Assembly: GCA_964016985.1 (NCBI GenBank)
Contig: OZ024831.1
Location: forward strand, 19,826,195 to 19,890,194
Direction: 5' to 3'
Source: Anodontia alba
Lineage: Eukaryota; Mollusca; Bivalvia; Lucinida; Lucinidae
Length of the DNA: 64,000 nt
Positions 33,720 to 45,213 of the stretch are shown in pieces (position 1 is the first letter of the stretch; the number at the start of each line of letters is the position of its first letter). The notes under the pieces were generated by a model, which saw only the letters and a program-made list of their open reading frames with translations, had not been told where the DNA came from and did not search any database. Position numbers and translations under genes: made by a program.

Positions 33720-34375
33720 TAAGTCAAAGTGCAGACACAAATATATGACAGAAATCACTATTTACAATCTTCAAAGGACTGTAATTCCAATAGTAGGTAG
33801 TTATGGCTCTTGTGTTCTTCATGTTGTCCCATGGTGTTTTATATTTATGTAAAGTTTTATGAAAATATCTCAAACAGTTTTCAAGTTAGTTGGCCACAAG
33901 TATATGATGGAAATCACTATTTACAATGTTCAAAGGGATGTAACTCCAAAAGTAGATAAACAAGAGTTATAGTTCTTTTATTCTGCATGTTGTCTGATGG
34001 TGCTATATATTTGTGTAAAGTTTCATGAAAACATCTCTGTATTCAAGTTACTAAGCGGACACGGTTTTGTGATGGTGTTTTATATTTATGTAAAGTTTTA
34101 TGAAAATATCTCAAACAGTTTTCAAGTTAGTTGGACACAAGTACATGTATATGATGGAAATCACTATTTACAATGTTCAAAGGGCTGTAACTCCAAAAGT
34201 AGATAAGCAAGAGTTATAGTTCTTTTATTCTGCACGTTGTCTGATGGTGCTATATATTTGTGTAAAGTTTCATGAAAATAGTTACTAAGCGGACATGGTT
34301 TTGTGATGGACCGGGGGGAAAGACAGACAGAGGGGAAAAATATGTCTTATCACCCAAACGCAGGGAGACATAAAA
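33720..34375. mobile_element. pearl-like tandem-core element
   Basis: Repeated blocks with GTTCAAAGGG(A/C)TGTAACTCC, AAAAGTAGATAA and AAAGTTTCATGAAAA, about 165-240 bp apart. A GACAGACAGAGGGG motif and a terminal TATGTCTTAT ... AGACATA hairpin follow. It lies just upstream of the TMEM245 exon at 34479 in window coordinates. Confidence 0.55.
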
Positions 34376-34478
34376 AGTCATCTGCTCATATTCTAATCCT
34401 GCATGTTAAATATTAAAATTTTTGTTTATATTTTTTGCAGGCAGCAGCATAAAGATGAACAGATATAGAAATACTTAC

Positions 34479-34640
34479 AGACACAAATGTACCAATATTC
34501 TCTTTAACAAATGCTACAATGTCCCCGACTTTGAAACCACCTCCTTCTGTTAAGACAGTCCATACTGACGTCAGGTTTGTGACATCAAATGGTATTACTG
34601 GACCTTCAGACTTCGACACTAGACTGGTACTAGTGGCATT
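34479..34640 (-). CDS. TMEM245: TMEM245 exon (NATSTS / KENIGTF segment)
   Basis: 162-nt, phase-0 exon of 54 codons between a CATGTAG acceptor and a GTAAGT donor. The peptide starts NATSTSLVSKSEGPVIPFD and ends VGDIVAFVKENIGTFVS, aligning with the vertebrate VSFVHENI-type stretch that precedes the LESIW helix. Its middle part (TSVWTVLTEGGGFK) is the least conserved. Joining it to the exon at 54265-54363 leaves no missing residues relative to the remembered vertebrate protein, so I see no skipped exon inside the 19.6-kb intron. Confidence 0.85.
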
Positions 34641-34991
34641 CTACATGGAAGAAATAATATTAATGCTAAGCATGCTGGGTAAAAATTTCAGCACAAAACA
34701 TTTTGAAATATTTTTCTTATCTTTGCCAGAAAATGAGCTTTGACATTTCATGCAAATTTTCTGCTCAGGAGACAATTTGCATGAAATGTAAAAGCCTTTT
34801 TTTTGAGAAGAATAAGAAAAATATCATCAATTTGTTTGCTGAATTTGACCAGAGAGTTGTAAGGTTTAATGTGTAATGGATTTATTATCATCCTTCCACC
34901 ATACTGATATAACTGAAATGCTACTGAAAGGCTGAAAAGAGATATTAACTTTACTGGTAACTGACCTTGGACACATTATTTTACCATTTGC

Positions 34992-36207
34992 TTAACCCAC
35001 TGAAAACTGGAAACCCCTAAACGGGTAACTGGTAAACAGTACAAACCCAGATCAGATGCTGCAGAATGCAGCATCTGATCTGGGTTATCACTGTTTGCAA
35101 ATAGTTCAACCATTTTTTTTTAGGAATGTCTACAACATATAGCCTAACATACCTATGAGGGTTGTTCAGAAAGTTCGTAGAATTTTGTTATAAATCACAC
35201 AATAGCTGTAGCAGTACAAAGAATTTTATACCTGTCTTAACTTCCAATTCTCTTCTATAAATTCTATGAAAACCAAAATGATATACTTAAACACTAAAAT
35301 TTATGTCCATTAAAGATACATATGGTACAGGTACCAGGAGCATGCCGAAGTCAGTATGATGTCGCGAAAACGTCAAGCGTTGTTTAAGTCCAGTGATCAT
35401 CACACTTTCTCAACATAGTCACCTGCAATCTCTACGCATTCCAAGTTCTTCAGTTAATATCCCATGTACTGTAAAGTAAGAAACACCAAGCTCATCAGCT
35501 ATAACTCTGATGAAACCCTTAATGGAACAAGTTATGATTGTTGGTTGGCCGCTCCTGAAATCGTCCTCAATCGATTTTCTTCCATTCCTAAAACCCAAGT
35601 GCCATTTATAAACAAAAGCTGGACTGCATTTATTATATAATCACATTGATTTGATCATTCTCAGTGTTTCTGTCGGTGATTTATTTGGAGCAACACAGAA
35701 TTTCACCACACTCCACAACACACTGCCACCATTTGACTTTATGATTTTTTCAATTACCACTGTCGCAACAAGAGAACAAAAACACTATAGTTTTCTTCCA
35801 GAAGAACAGATTATTTTGAAATTTTCAGGAAACGACTTCGTGACCTCGAATTATCATGATGTTTCCAAGCTTTTTTGACTGAGCTTACAGTTGGAAATTA
35901 AGTTTATTTCTTCAAAAACATGTTTGGAAAAAATGGTATTTTTCGGGCTGCTCTGGGTACCCATAATGGTGTTGCAATGGCAAATCATATATCTGGTTTC
36001 CTTGGTTGGTTTTAATTTATTTTTTACAAATTCTTTAAGGATAAGTAAAGATTCATGCATACCCAATTTCATGTATATTGGATGAAGATTATTAGAGATA
36101 TAAAAAAATTCTACGAACTTTCTGAAAAACCCTCGTAAATCGAAAATGGACTCTTCCAATAATTTTTATATAGTATGAGAGAGTTTATTCAGTCCTTAAT
36201 GAGTTAA
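34992..36207. mobile_element. Family C MITE, copy 4, split by a mariner relic
   Basis: TTAACCCACTGAAAACTGG through the hairpin GATGCTGCAGAATGCAGCATC to CTAACATACCTA, then resuming after the insert with AATCGAAAATGGACTCTTCC and ending GAGTTAA. Uninterrupted copies read CATACCTAAAATTGAAAATGG, so the insertion is at that TA. Confidence 0.75.
35156..36135 (-). mobile_element. Degenerate mariner relic nested in family C
   Basis: 980 bp, TA-bounded. Inverted ends read GAGGGTTGTTCAGAAAGTTC and GAACTTTCTGAAAAACCCTC. On the minus strand, traces of transposase survive in broken frames (for example IADELGVSYFTVHGILTEEL, the second helix-turn-helix, and FVYKWHLGFRNGRKSIEDD). Too short and frameshifted to be active. 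The termini differ from the mariner at 29067, so it is another lineage. Confidence 0.75.
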
Positions 36208-36574
36208 TATTTACTGGTCATAAATCTTAGTCATTATTATGAAAGTAACAAGAAGCAGAACATACACATAGTTTTGAGCTAGAAGCTACATACTTTCATT
36301 GGAGTACTAGTTAATGAACTCTTAAGGATTTTTCTAGTGATTAAAGTTTCTGACGATCTTCACAGAAGACAGTCAGCTACAACTACAACACTTTAACTGG
36401 TTATTTACATTCATGTTATTTTGTTAGGAAACAAAGCTAAATTTAAGCTTGTTTTATAAATAAATATCTAGATAGTTCTGAATGTCATTCCAACTAAACT
36501 CTTAAAACAAAAACAAAATATATAGCTAAATATCTGAATGATTATAAGAGACACAATGTCAGAAAACATATCTT

Positions 36575-36760
36575 CGAAAATGTGCACCCAGCAAAAGATT
36601 TAGATCAGCCTGCACATTCATACAGTCTGATCAGAATCTTCACTGGGTATATTTTAGGTAGACAAGGATGCAAAGTTTCTTCATGTAGACAGTGAAGACT
36701 GATAAGACTGCAGATGTAAAGGTTGTCTGAGTCTTTGTACATGTCAGAATTGTTTTATCA
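36575..36760. mobile_element. Hairpin repeat, family H, copy 2
   Basis: CAGCCTGCACATTCATACAG / CTGATCAGAATCTTCACTGG, then GACAGTGAAGACTGATAAGA and GTCTGAGTCTTTGTACATG. It follows the family H plan with weaker inverted ends. Confidence 0.45.
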
Positions 36761-37069
36761 AGTTGTGACTCGTAAGTTTCTGAAATGGAAGACTGTTTTT
36801 AAGTAATGAAGGAATGTATATGGCTAATGACATAGAGAAAAAGACTTTTGAGCCAGATAACTCCTAACTCCTATTTATAACTGAAATCTTCTTGAAAACT
36901 ATCCCACAATTCTAACTAACTCCAGCTCCAACAAATCATGCTAATTCACATGCTAATGAATATTAGTTTAAAGAATACCTACAGTAAGTTCAATAACTGC
37001 TAACAGTTTTTTAGAGTTGTTTTGACATCAGTTTCTCCATGAATCACCTTTAATCTTGAAAAAAAAGGA

Positions 37070-37119
37070 ACCCCCCCCCCCACCTCCCCCACCTGCCACT
37101 CCACCCCCCCCCCCCCCCA
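37070..37119. repeat. Poly-C tract
   Basis: Two long C runs separated by ACCTCCCCCACCTGCCACTCC. They lie just 5' of the Penelope-like fragment and may mark its truncated 5' junction. G-quadruplex potential on the minus strand. Confidence 0.85.
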
Positions 37120-37198
37120 TCTCCACCCCTAAAAAAAAGGTGTAGGAAGCTAATGAATAACACAAAAATTAGCACGGCAACAAAAGAGAGAAGACTTA

Positions 37199-37861
37199 CT
37201 TTCTTACAGGCTTAAATCCGAGTCAAACGTTCTCCCCTTTGTGTTGACATATCACCCAGACTTGCCAAAAGTGAGGGAAATAATTAACAAACAGTGGCCC
37301 ATCATTGAGTCCTCCAGCACTTTGAGCAAGATCTTTACAGAAAGACCGACCATGGCCTACAGAAGACCCAAGAGTCTGCGGGATCTTCTTGTACGTGCCA
37401 AGCTCAAACCAGACATGCGTGATGATGAACCACTTGGGGAGACACGACCATGCGGCAAAGCAAGATGCAAAACCTGCAAAATGATAACCCCCACGCAGAT
37501 CGCAAAGTCAGCGTCTGGGGCAATAATCAAGCTTAGGTGCAACACCAGTTGTAAGACAACCAATGTTGTCTACCTTATTACATGCACCAAGTGTGGAAAG
37601 CAACATGTTGGTGAAACCGGTGATCATGTGAACCAAGGGATGAACGGCCACCGAGATGATTGGAAACACAAGCGTTTCGAGAGGTCTCCTGTCGCAGAAC
37701 ATTTCTGTTCACCGGAGCATGATTTCCTCAACCACGCCACCCTTTGTTGCTTAGACCATAACCCGGAGTGGACAGATCGAACCAGGAAAGCAAGAGAGAG
37801 CTATTGGATCCGACGTCTGAACACTCTACGGCCATATGGGATCAACAAGGGCGACCAATAG
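37199..37861 (+). pseudogene. Penelope-like retroelement, C-terminal GIY-YIG region (fragment)
   Basis: Open frame ending at 37861, readable from about 37205 (RLKSESNVLPFVLTYHPDL). RPKSLRDLLVRAKLKPD, then a cysteine-rich CGKARCKTCKMI, then TNVVYLITCTKCGKQHVGET and NGHRDDWKH correspond to the linker and GIY-YIG endonuclease that close Penelope-like element proteins. In the catalytic motif the first triad is VYL and the second HVG, so the usual YIG tyrosine is His. The reverse transcriptase domain is missing: the element is 5' truncated. The frame itself has no stop, indicating a relatively recent insertion. Confidence 0.85.
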
Positions 37862-38246
37862 AGGGAATCATCGTTCCTAAGTCAAGGCATGCGACAGCTT
37901 ACGTGGTACGTTTTGTTCATATGATTTTACGCAAGTTGGGCCCATTTGCCTTATGTATTGGTGTAAAACACTCAGTTTGGTGTATATCCCTTTTGGTGTA
38001 AGGTTTATGTGCATCGTATACATTGCGTATATGGACACAGGGGTGTTGATAGTAAAGATAAGCTTTATACGTTTTGAAGATAAACTTTCTACTTTTTGCA
38101 CGTTGTGTTTACGCGTATTGTTTACATTTCACATGTATCTAAACATGATCAGTTATTAAGTCGCAGCGGGCTAGATAACATGGGCCCGAAAAGGGCATAA
38201 TCTTTTATTCGTAAATTTTACATTTTTATGTCTTTTTTTAAAATAG

Positions 38247-38285
38247 AAAACCTCTGAAGAAGGCAAAAGCCGAAAGGCCTCAGGT
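38247..38285 (+). ncRNA. Hammerhead-like ribozyme motif of Penelope-like element
   Basis: CTGAAGA fits the CUGANGA core. It is followed by stem-loop AGGCAAAAGCC, then GAAA, then GGCCTC. Flanking ACCT pairs with AGGT to form stem I, with cleavage expected after GGCCTC. Penelope-like elements are known to carry minimal type I hammerheads with very short stem III, and this lies about 390 bp after the endonuclease stop. One extra A between the core and stem II departs from the canonical layout, so activity is doubtful. Confidence 0.45.
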
Positions 38286-38403
38286 AAACAAATTATTTGC
38301 ACTGTTAATGATTAACTCTCAACATATAGTTTAACGCCTATCATTTCAGCATCCTTTCTGGATCCAGTGCTACCAAAAAGATTTTTTGTTAGATGTTATG
38401 CTC

Positions 38404-38407
<4 letters not shown>

Positions 38408-38438
<31 letters not shown>
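38408..38438. repeat. (TA)n microsatellite
   Basis: About 14 TA units; a plausible 3' boundary of the Penelope-like insertion. Confidence 0.85.
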
Positions 38439-38569
38439 TTTGCTCTGCTGTTAGGCATACACTATGCGAGGCCTTCTTGTCATGCATAACCTTATTTCCT
38501 GCATTTTAGCTTTTCACTTACTTGTTCAAGTAAAGCTTGAACACAGCAATTCATTTACACTAAATCACC

Positions 38570-38808
38570 TGGCTCAGTTGTTCTAAACTAACAATGTCTT
38601 TAGTTAATATATTGTTAAAAATTTAATAATTAAATATGGCATATAGGCTGATATGTTGCTGAAAAAATGTGAGTACGCATTTGCAAAAGCTACTTACATT
38701 TTTTCCAGCAAAAATACCTGTCAGTTAGATATTGCGCTTACTAGAACAGTTAACATTTTGACCACTAACGAGTTCGTTAAGCTAACGAGGCTTTGAACAA
38801 CTGGGCCC
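38570..38808. mobile_element. Hairpin MITE, family D, copy 4
   Basis: CTCAGTTGTTCTAAACTAAC at the left and TTTGAACAACTGGGCCC at the right. The palindrome GTGAGTACGCATTTGCAAAA is partly mismatched. The right terminus is better kept than the left. Confidence 0.65.
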
Positions 38809-39159
38809 GGATCATAAAACTACTGTGTTGGAAATTTCCATTATTGCAAGAATAAAATCGTATTAACCTCCGGACAATTGAGGTGCAGAGCATCAAAGTA
38901 CCTTGTGATCTTTTACCTATAACAGTAAATGCATTTTCAAAAGCTAGTCTATTGGTTATGGACAATTCACTAAACAAAACAATCTGCAAATAAATCAGAC
39001 CCCTAGAAGTGAAAACTGGGGAGTCAGAAAAACATCAATTTTAGCATAGAAATGCAGAAAATGATCTTTAAACACCCCTATTTTAATGAAATCCCAATCT
39101 GTGTTACGGTAACATAAAATACCCCTTTTACTCATTACCGAAATTCATTTTAGCAAGTG

Positions 39160-39293
39160 GCAGCGCTAGGTATCATTTTCAGAGAAAAAAGTACAAATCT
39201 GCAGACTCTGATGCGGCATTCTGTGGCATCTGATCTGGGTCTGTACTATTTGCCAACTACCCTTTTGGGGTCTCCAGATTAAATTGGGTTAAC
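39160..39293. mobile_element. Family C MITE fragment
   Basis: GTGGCATCTGATCTGGGTCTG with CTACCCTTTTGGGGTCTCC and a TTGGGTTAA end. The left half is eroded. Confidence 0.45.
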
Positions 39294-39772
39294 TGAACTC
39301 ACGCTCAAAGGCACATTTCCTCTAACTTGCCTCAAAATAATGTGTGGTATTTTAATTTCTACTTAAAAATATTTGAAAGCAGGTCTCAACACTGTTCCCA
39401 TTGCTTCCTAAGGAAATGATTTGCATGAAAAGTCAAATCCTATTTTCAGGGAAAAATAAGCAATGATTTATAGCATTGTCAGCTAATATTTATATTCAGC
39501 AAGATGAAGGTTAAAACCTTAGACTATTTCAATGAAAAGTTTCTGTCTTAGAGAAGATATATTTATCAGAGCTCACATATATACAGAGATAAGCTGCACC
39601 ATGTGAAGTGATGTCTATGAGGTATATGCAGACAATAAATGTCCAGATCAGCCTGCACATCCACTCAGTCTGATCTGCACCCTTGCTGTCCTATTATAGA
39701 ACCACTGGATATTGTAGAATACAGTCACCCTGTATTAAGCAAGCATCTGTGAGAAAGCCATAAAATGCTTGT

Positions 39773-39992
39773 TTAACCCATTGTAGACTGAATAGACTAC
39801 CCCACATTATATACTGGAAGAGTTCAATTTCAATTTTAGGTACATTCGGCTAGATATTCCTAAAGAAAAATGGCTGAACTATTTGCAAACTGTGAAGACC
39901 CTGATCAGATGCCACACATTCTGCAGCATCTGATCTGGGTCTGCACTGTTTGCCAAATACCCTTTTAGGGGTCTTCCAACTACAATGGTTAA
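39773..39992. mobile_element. Family C MITE, copy 5
   Basis: Complete: TTAACCCATTGTAGACTG, GGAAGAGTTCAATTTC, hairpin GATGCCACACATTCTGCAGC, and TACAATGGTTAA end. It gives a good reference for the uninterrupted family. Confidence 0.7.
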
Positions 39993-40389
39993 AGGTAAAT
40001 ATTTAAACCAATTTGCTTTTTAAGAGTTCACAAAACAAGCCTTTTAATAGAGGTGACTCTTAAAAGTAGTCCACAACAGGATTCACTGTATACTGACGAA
40101 CAATTGCTTGCTTTGCCTCAAAAAACAATATTTCTCATGGAGTGGCTCATAAAATTTTTATGTCCATTCTAGGACAGACAGAATGATATTATATTTATAA
40201 ACTATTATAACACTTACCACACAATGGGCAGATTCAGCAGACTACAAATTGATGATATTTTTCCTATTTTTCCTAGACAATCTGCATGAGCTGTCAATTC
40301 CTATTACAAGGAAAAACAAGGCATCACAGGTGATACAAATCCCCTCACACAAGACTACTTGATGTGGGCAAACACTGAATGTCATGACA

Positions 40390-41510
40390 TATAATAATTA
40401 TGTGAATGAAGAAACAAAAAGTGTGTGACCTTAAATGTAAAGGTCATATATGACCTTGACATTAAGGTACAGTATTGTAACATTCAGATTTTCAGGTTGG
40501 GAGGGATTAGATCTCACAAAATAAAAAATATTTCAGTCATGTCAATCTTGACCTTGAGCTCAGGACCCTGAAATCAAACTTGCTCAAGATATTATCATAC
40601 CCACAAATGTGTGAAGATATATTAAAATCCATTGATAAATGCAGGGGCTAGAGCGATGACAAACTTTTCTAAAAATAGCCACAGTCACCTTGACCTTGAG
40701 CCCAGGACTCTGAAAGTTGAACTTGCTCGAGATATCATCATACCTAATAATATTTGTGAACTTACATTAAAATCCATCGATAAATGTAGGCAGTAGAGCG
40801 ATGACAAAGTTTTTCTAAAAATAGTCACAGTGACCTTGAGCCCAGGACCCCAAAAGTTGAATTAGCTCTGTATATTATCATACCCAACATTTGTGTGAAG
40901 TTATATTCAAATCCATCAATAAATGTAGGTGCTAGAGCGATGACAAAGTTTTTCTAAAAATAGCCACAGTGACCTTGACATTGAGCCCAGGACCCTAAAA
41001 GTTGAATATGCTTGAGATATTATCATACCCTGTATTTGTGGGAAGTTATATTAAAATCCATCAGTAAATGCAGGGCTGCAGTGATGACAAAGTTTTTCTA
41101 AAAATAGCCACAGTGACCTTGACCTTGAGCACAGGAACTTGAAAGTCAAACTTGTTGGAGATATTATCATACCATCCATCAATAAATGTAGGCACTAGAG
41201 GGATGACAAAGTTTTTCTAAAAATAGCCACAGTGACCTTGACCTTGAGTCCAGGACCCTGAAAGTGGAACTCGCTCGAGATATTATCAAACCCAACATTT
41301 GTGAGGTTTTATTAAATCCATCAATAAATGCAGGGGCTAGAGCGATGACAAAATTTTTCTAAAAACAGCCACAGAGACTTGACCTTGAGCCCAGAAACCG
41401 GAGAGTCGAACTTGCTTGAGACACTTACGTAAGTACGTACGTACGTTACCTAAGTACTTACATAAGGGACAAACCCTATATCTCCTCCACAACTTCGTTG
41501 TGCAAGGAGA
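40390..41510. mobile_element. pearl-like element, ~140-bp tandem core
   Basis: Six units of ~120-147 bp with AGCCACAGTGACCTTGACCT, TTGAGCCCAGGACCC, GAGATATTATCATACCC and GCTAGAGCGATGACAAAG (landmark near 40650, 40797, 40936, 41079, 41199 and 41340). After the array comes ACGTAAGTACGTACGTACG and a terminal hairpin TCTCCTCCACAACTTC / GTTGTGCAAGGAGA (41478-41507). It fits the tandem-core plus terminal-hairpin plan of pearl/Helentron non-autonomous elements. Confidence 0.65.
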
Positions 41511-41772
41511 TAATAAGAAAAATATTTAAGAATGTTGTCTGCTGAAATTTTTACCTTGCATGCAAAGTGATAATTCAGAAATGTACAATGTTGCCAGTTT
41601 AGCATTATCAAGCAAAAAGTTACCCAATAATATGCATTGTTTTACACTTATGTGGACCATAGAGGTCAAGACATTGACAATGCCACAGGATGGTCTTGGC
41701 TCTCAATGAAATCAGTGTGGTCCCAGAACACTAGAAAATGGGGTATGGATACAGCTGAAGGATATATGGCCA

Positions 41773-41990
41773 GGCCCTGAGGTTATAAAGCTTTTTTCAT
41801 TTTCTCTGCTAATAAATACGAAAATGCCAACAATAGTTGGCATTTTCATATTTATTAGCTGAAAAATGTTCATGCTCAGCTATGTTACGCAAGAAAGAAT
41901 TTGGCATTGCTAGTAATTTGAGATTTATTAGCATGAAAAATTCATGCTCAGCTGAGTTGAGCATGAAAAAAGTTTTATAACCTCTGGTCC
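41773..41990. mobile_element. Hairpin MITE, family M, copy 1
   Basis: Inverted ends GGCCCTGAGGTTATAAAGC and TTTTATAACCTCTGGTCC, with inner palindromes AAAATGCCAACAATAGTTGG and CATGCTCAGCTGAGTTGAGC. The second copy is at 51612-51750. Confidence 0.65.
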
Positions 41991-42099
41991 AGTTTTCAAA
42001 GGGAGACAACTTTTGCAGATCAAAATTTAGTTCTCTAGCATTTGAATCCTTTCAAAACTGTAGACTGTTGTTCAAGAAAAGAATTTACTTCAACATACG

Positions 42100-42330
42100 T
42101 AAATGTCCAAAAATTTCAAACACTTTATTCCATACTTTGTTGGCCTAAATTTTGCTTTTCAGGCAAGTGTTTCTTAAAATACTTAGCCTTAGTGGAATGG
42201 AAAACAGTACAGACCCTGTTCAGCTTCAGGAGCAATCCGATCTGGGTCTGTAAAGTTTGCATATGCCATTTTTGTCAGAAACTTTGGACTATAAAATTTA
42301 AGGAAATTAATTTTTATTATATTTCATAAT
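42100..42330. mobile_element. Family B-like repeat (CCTAAAATTT type)
   Basis: GTCCAAAAATTTCAAACAC at the left, GGAAAACAGTACAGACCCTG and GGAGCAATCCGATCTGGGTC in the core, and CTTTGGACTATAAAATTTAAGG at the right. Confidence 0.5.
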
Positions 42331-43084
42331 GTAATTATGTAACTTTTCACTTGATTCACTAGTCTGGTATAGTGGATGGCTGAAAAATAAAACCAGCACC
42401 ATCTCTTCCCATGAAAGGCAGGGAAATTAGGAAGCTTACCAGAGATGTTAACCAAAGATTTGAGGGGAAAACCTGATAAAAACAAACAGTAAAATATAGG
42501 AAACGGTTCAAACTGATGCATGCTAATTTCTACTAAAATAAATTCAAACAATGGGTAACTTAACAAACTTGGGAAAATTAAAATTGCAAGAGTTATTTTA
42601 AATTACCATACATACCATAAATAATCAAACAGAAAGACCTGTGCAAACAGTGTAGACGCAGATCAAACTGCTAAAAAAAACTAGTAATAGTGTTTTCAGA
42701 GAAAACAGATGTCCCCCATCATGATATTTCAGTTTTTCTATTGCTGTGACCTTGAAAATTAAGTCTTGTCACATCCCAATTAAATATCCATGAAAATTTG
42801 GTAAGAATCCAACCTCTGGTTCAAAAGATATTGGGCAAACAAGAAAGCATCACCCCAATGCCAACTCCGCCCCTGTAAACGGTACCCACACTAAAAACAA
42901 TATGTCCACATCCCTGTAAATGGGGACACATAAGAAGATCTGCCATGTGTCTACACTGCTTGCTATTCAGTCACAACAACATATCCCAAAACAGTCAAGT
43001 GGAGTTAAGGAATTGAGGTGTCTGAATATTTAGAGTAAATACAGTAAAAACAACATGGCTCAAAGATGAAGCAATGTCCTACCC

Positions 43085-43300
43085 TATCTACCCTAAATAT
43101 TGGGACATCTTAACTTTTTATTTATTTTCATCTAAAATTTGAAAAAATTGCATATGACAACTTGTCCAGGTGTCTAAAAACAACTGGATGAGTGACAAAC
43201 AATGTAGACCCTGATCAGATGAAGCATTCTGTGGCATCTGAGCTGGGTCTATACTGTTTACTCAGGCCTGTCTGTCACATTACTTAAGGTTATTACAATA
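43085..43300. mobile_element. Family B repeat, copy 5
   Basis: CTACCCTAAATATTGGGACAT at the left; AACAATGTAGACCCTGATC and GTGGCATCTGAGCTGGGTC in the core; GCCTGTCTGTCACATTACTTA at the right. Confidence 0.55.
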
Positions 43301-43847
43301 ATTTATTCAGGAAGAAATCATATTTAGAAACTATGTCACAAAAAATTCCAGTTATTTTATTTCTGAAGGTTTGCTGTCCCTCAGTGAGACTCATATGAAA
43401 TCAAAATGCAAAAGCAATTCAGAATATATAGTTAGAATGTAAAGGTGACAAGAAACACTGTTAAAACTAATATACAGGCATACTATTTCAGTAAAATGAA
43501 TAAACAAAACAGAAAACCTACATTGTGCTTTGTACATGAGAATTTACCGGTAATTATTTTAAAAGAAAATGCAAATAGCTACATGAAACAGACTGTCACA
43601 AAATATTCATGTCATATCTTAATTTTAAATTAACATGTCACTTATTTTCTTCAGAAATGAGCCTTGAGAGTCATGAGTAATGAACATTATATTTAGCAAC
43701 ATGGCAACTCAGAAACCAAACTTTTTAAATCTTTTGCTGTGTAGATTTAAATAGCTGATGACACTTTTTTTTTCCTTATTTTTCAAGAAATAGGTTCTGG
43801 CATTTACTGAATTCATTGTGAAAAAGAAAATTTCAATAAAAATGCAG

Positions 43848-44930
43848 AAGGCAAGTGCCATAATTCTGTCAAAAATAAAATGTGTTCTACATGTTATGTC
43901 CCTTTACATTTTTGCAAGGCTTCAAGGAAATCTTTAAAACTGTTTTCAAGTTATAGAAAGGGCACACATATGGATCACTATTGATAATGTTCAAAGGGCA
44001 GAAACTCCAAAAGCAGGTAAGTCAGAGTTACGATTCTTGTATTTTGCAAATTGTATCATGGTGAAAAACATTTGCAGAGATTTTCAAACTAAATATCTCG
44101 AACAGTTTTCAAGTTACAGAGTGGACACAAATATATTACAGAAATCACTATTTTCAAAGTCCAAAGGGCCATAACTCCAAAAGTAGGTTAACCAGAGTTA
44201 CAGTTCTTGTGTTCTGCTCCTTGTCTGATGATGCTTTACATTTGTGTGAAGTTTCATCAAAATATCTGGAACAGTTTTGCAACTTACAGACACAAATACA
44301 TAGTAGAAATGGCTATTTTCAATATCTACTATGTTCAAAGGACCCCAACTCCAAAAGTAGGTTAACCAGAGTTACAATATTCCTGTTCTGCACGTTGTCT
44401 CATGGTGCCTTACATTTGTGAGAAGTTTCATCAAAATATCTGGAACAATTTTCAACTTACAGAGAGAACACGAGTTCATGGTAGAAATGGATATATTCAG
44501 CCTTTAATTTAAAGGGCAATTACTCCAAAAGTAGGCATACCAGAGTTACGGTTCATGTGTTCTGCATGTCACCTCATAGTGCTTTACATTTGTGTGAAGT
44601 TTCGTGACAATATCTGGAACAGTTTTCCACTTACAGAGCGGACACAAGTACATGGTAGAAATGGCTATGTTCAATGTTCAAAGGGCAATAACTCCAAAAG
44701 TAGGAAAACACGAGTTATGATTCTTGTGTTCTGCACGTCGTCTTATAATGCTTTACATTTGTGTGAAGTTTGGTGAAAATAACTGAAGTTTGGTGAAAAT
44801 ACCTCTGATGGTATCAGAGTTACGGACCAGACACGAATGATGTAAGCGCTGATGGACAGACGGACACTCAAATTTTGAGATGGGTATAAAATAATACCCT
44901 CGCCACTTTTTGTGGTGGGGCATAATGAAA
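43848..44930. mobile_element. pearl-like element, ~172-bp tandem core
   Basis: Five or more units marked by CTCCAAAAG(T/C)AGG near 44004, 44170, 44350, 44523 and 44694, each with TTTACATTTGTGTGAAGTTTC and TATCTGGAACAGTTTTC. It ends with GATGGACAGACGGACAC and hairpin CCCTCGCCAC / GTGGTGGGG (44897-44919). The end hairpin matches the one at 28437-28460, so the two belong to one family with different tandem cores. Confidence 0.65.
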
Positions 44931-45150
44931 TGTCAAACCCTAATTTCCAGGAAGATATTTTCAAATGTCATCTGTTAACAGTACAGTGTAGCAAGGTGAA
45001 GGTTAAATTCAAACCAAAACAAAAACACCAAATTTGAACCTTGATCTTGGCATCTTTAGTAGTTTTCACATCAGGTTTTCTGAAGCGTGTCTGTCAAAAA
45101 ACAACACAATTCACTTTTTGGTATGTCTGTCTCAGATTTCAGAAAGACTC

Positions 45151-45176
45151 AAAAAAAAAAAAAAAAAAAAAAAAAA
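45151..45176. repeat. Poly-A run
   Basis: 26 A in a row, near the left arm of the inverted repeat at 45214-45920. Confidence 0.95.
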
Positions 45177-45213
45177 GAATACTCTGACATACATCTAAAC
45201 TTGATTTTTTTTT

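Noticed and set aside
35651..36159. Open frames on both strands at the second mariner relic
   Set aside because: They lie inside the 980-bp relic but do not follow the surviving transposase traces; probably chance frames in AT-rich sequence.
37357..37702. Minus-strand open frames over the Penelope-like region
   Set aside because: Shadows of the plus-strand GIY-YIG frame. They contain no motif of their own.
40545..41400. Regular direct repeats that could be read as a CRISPR-like array
   Set aside because: Units are 120-147 bp, diverged and contiguous without spacers, in a eukaryotic intron. They fit a pearl-like tandem core.
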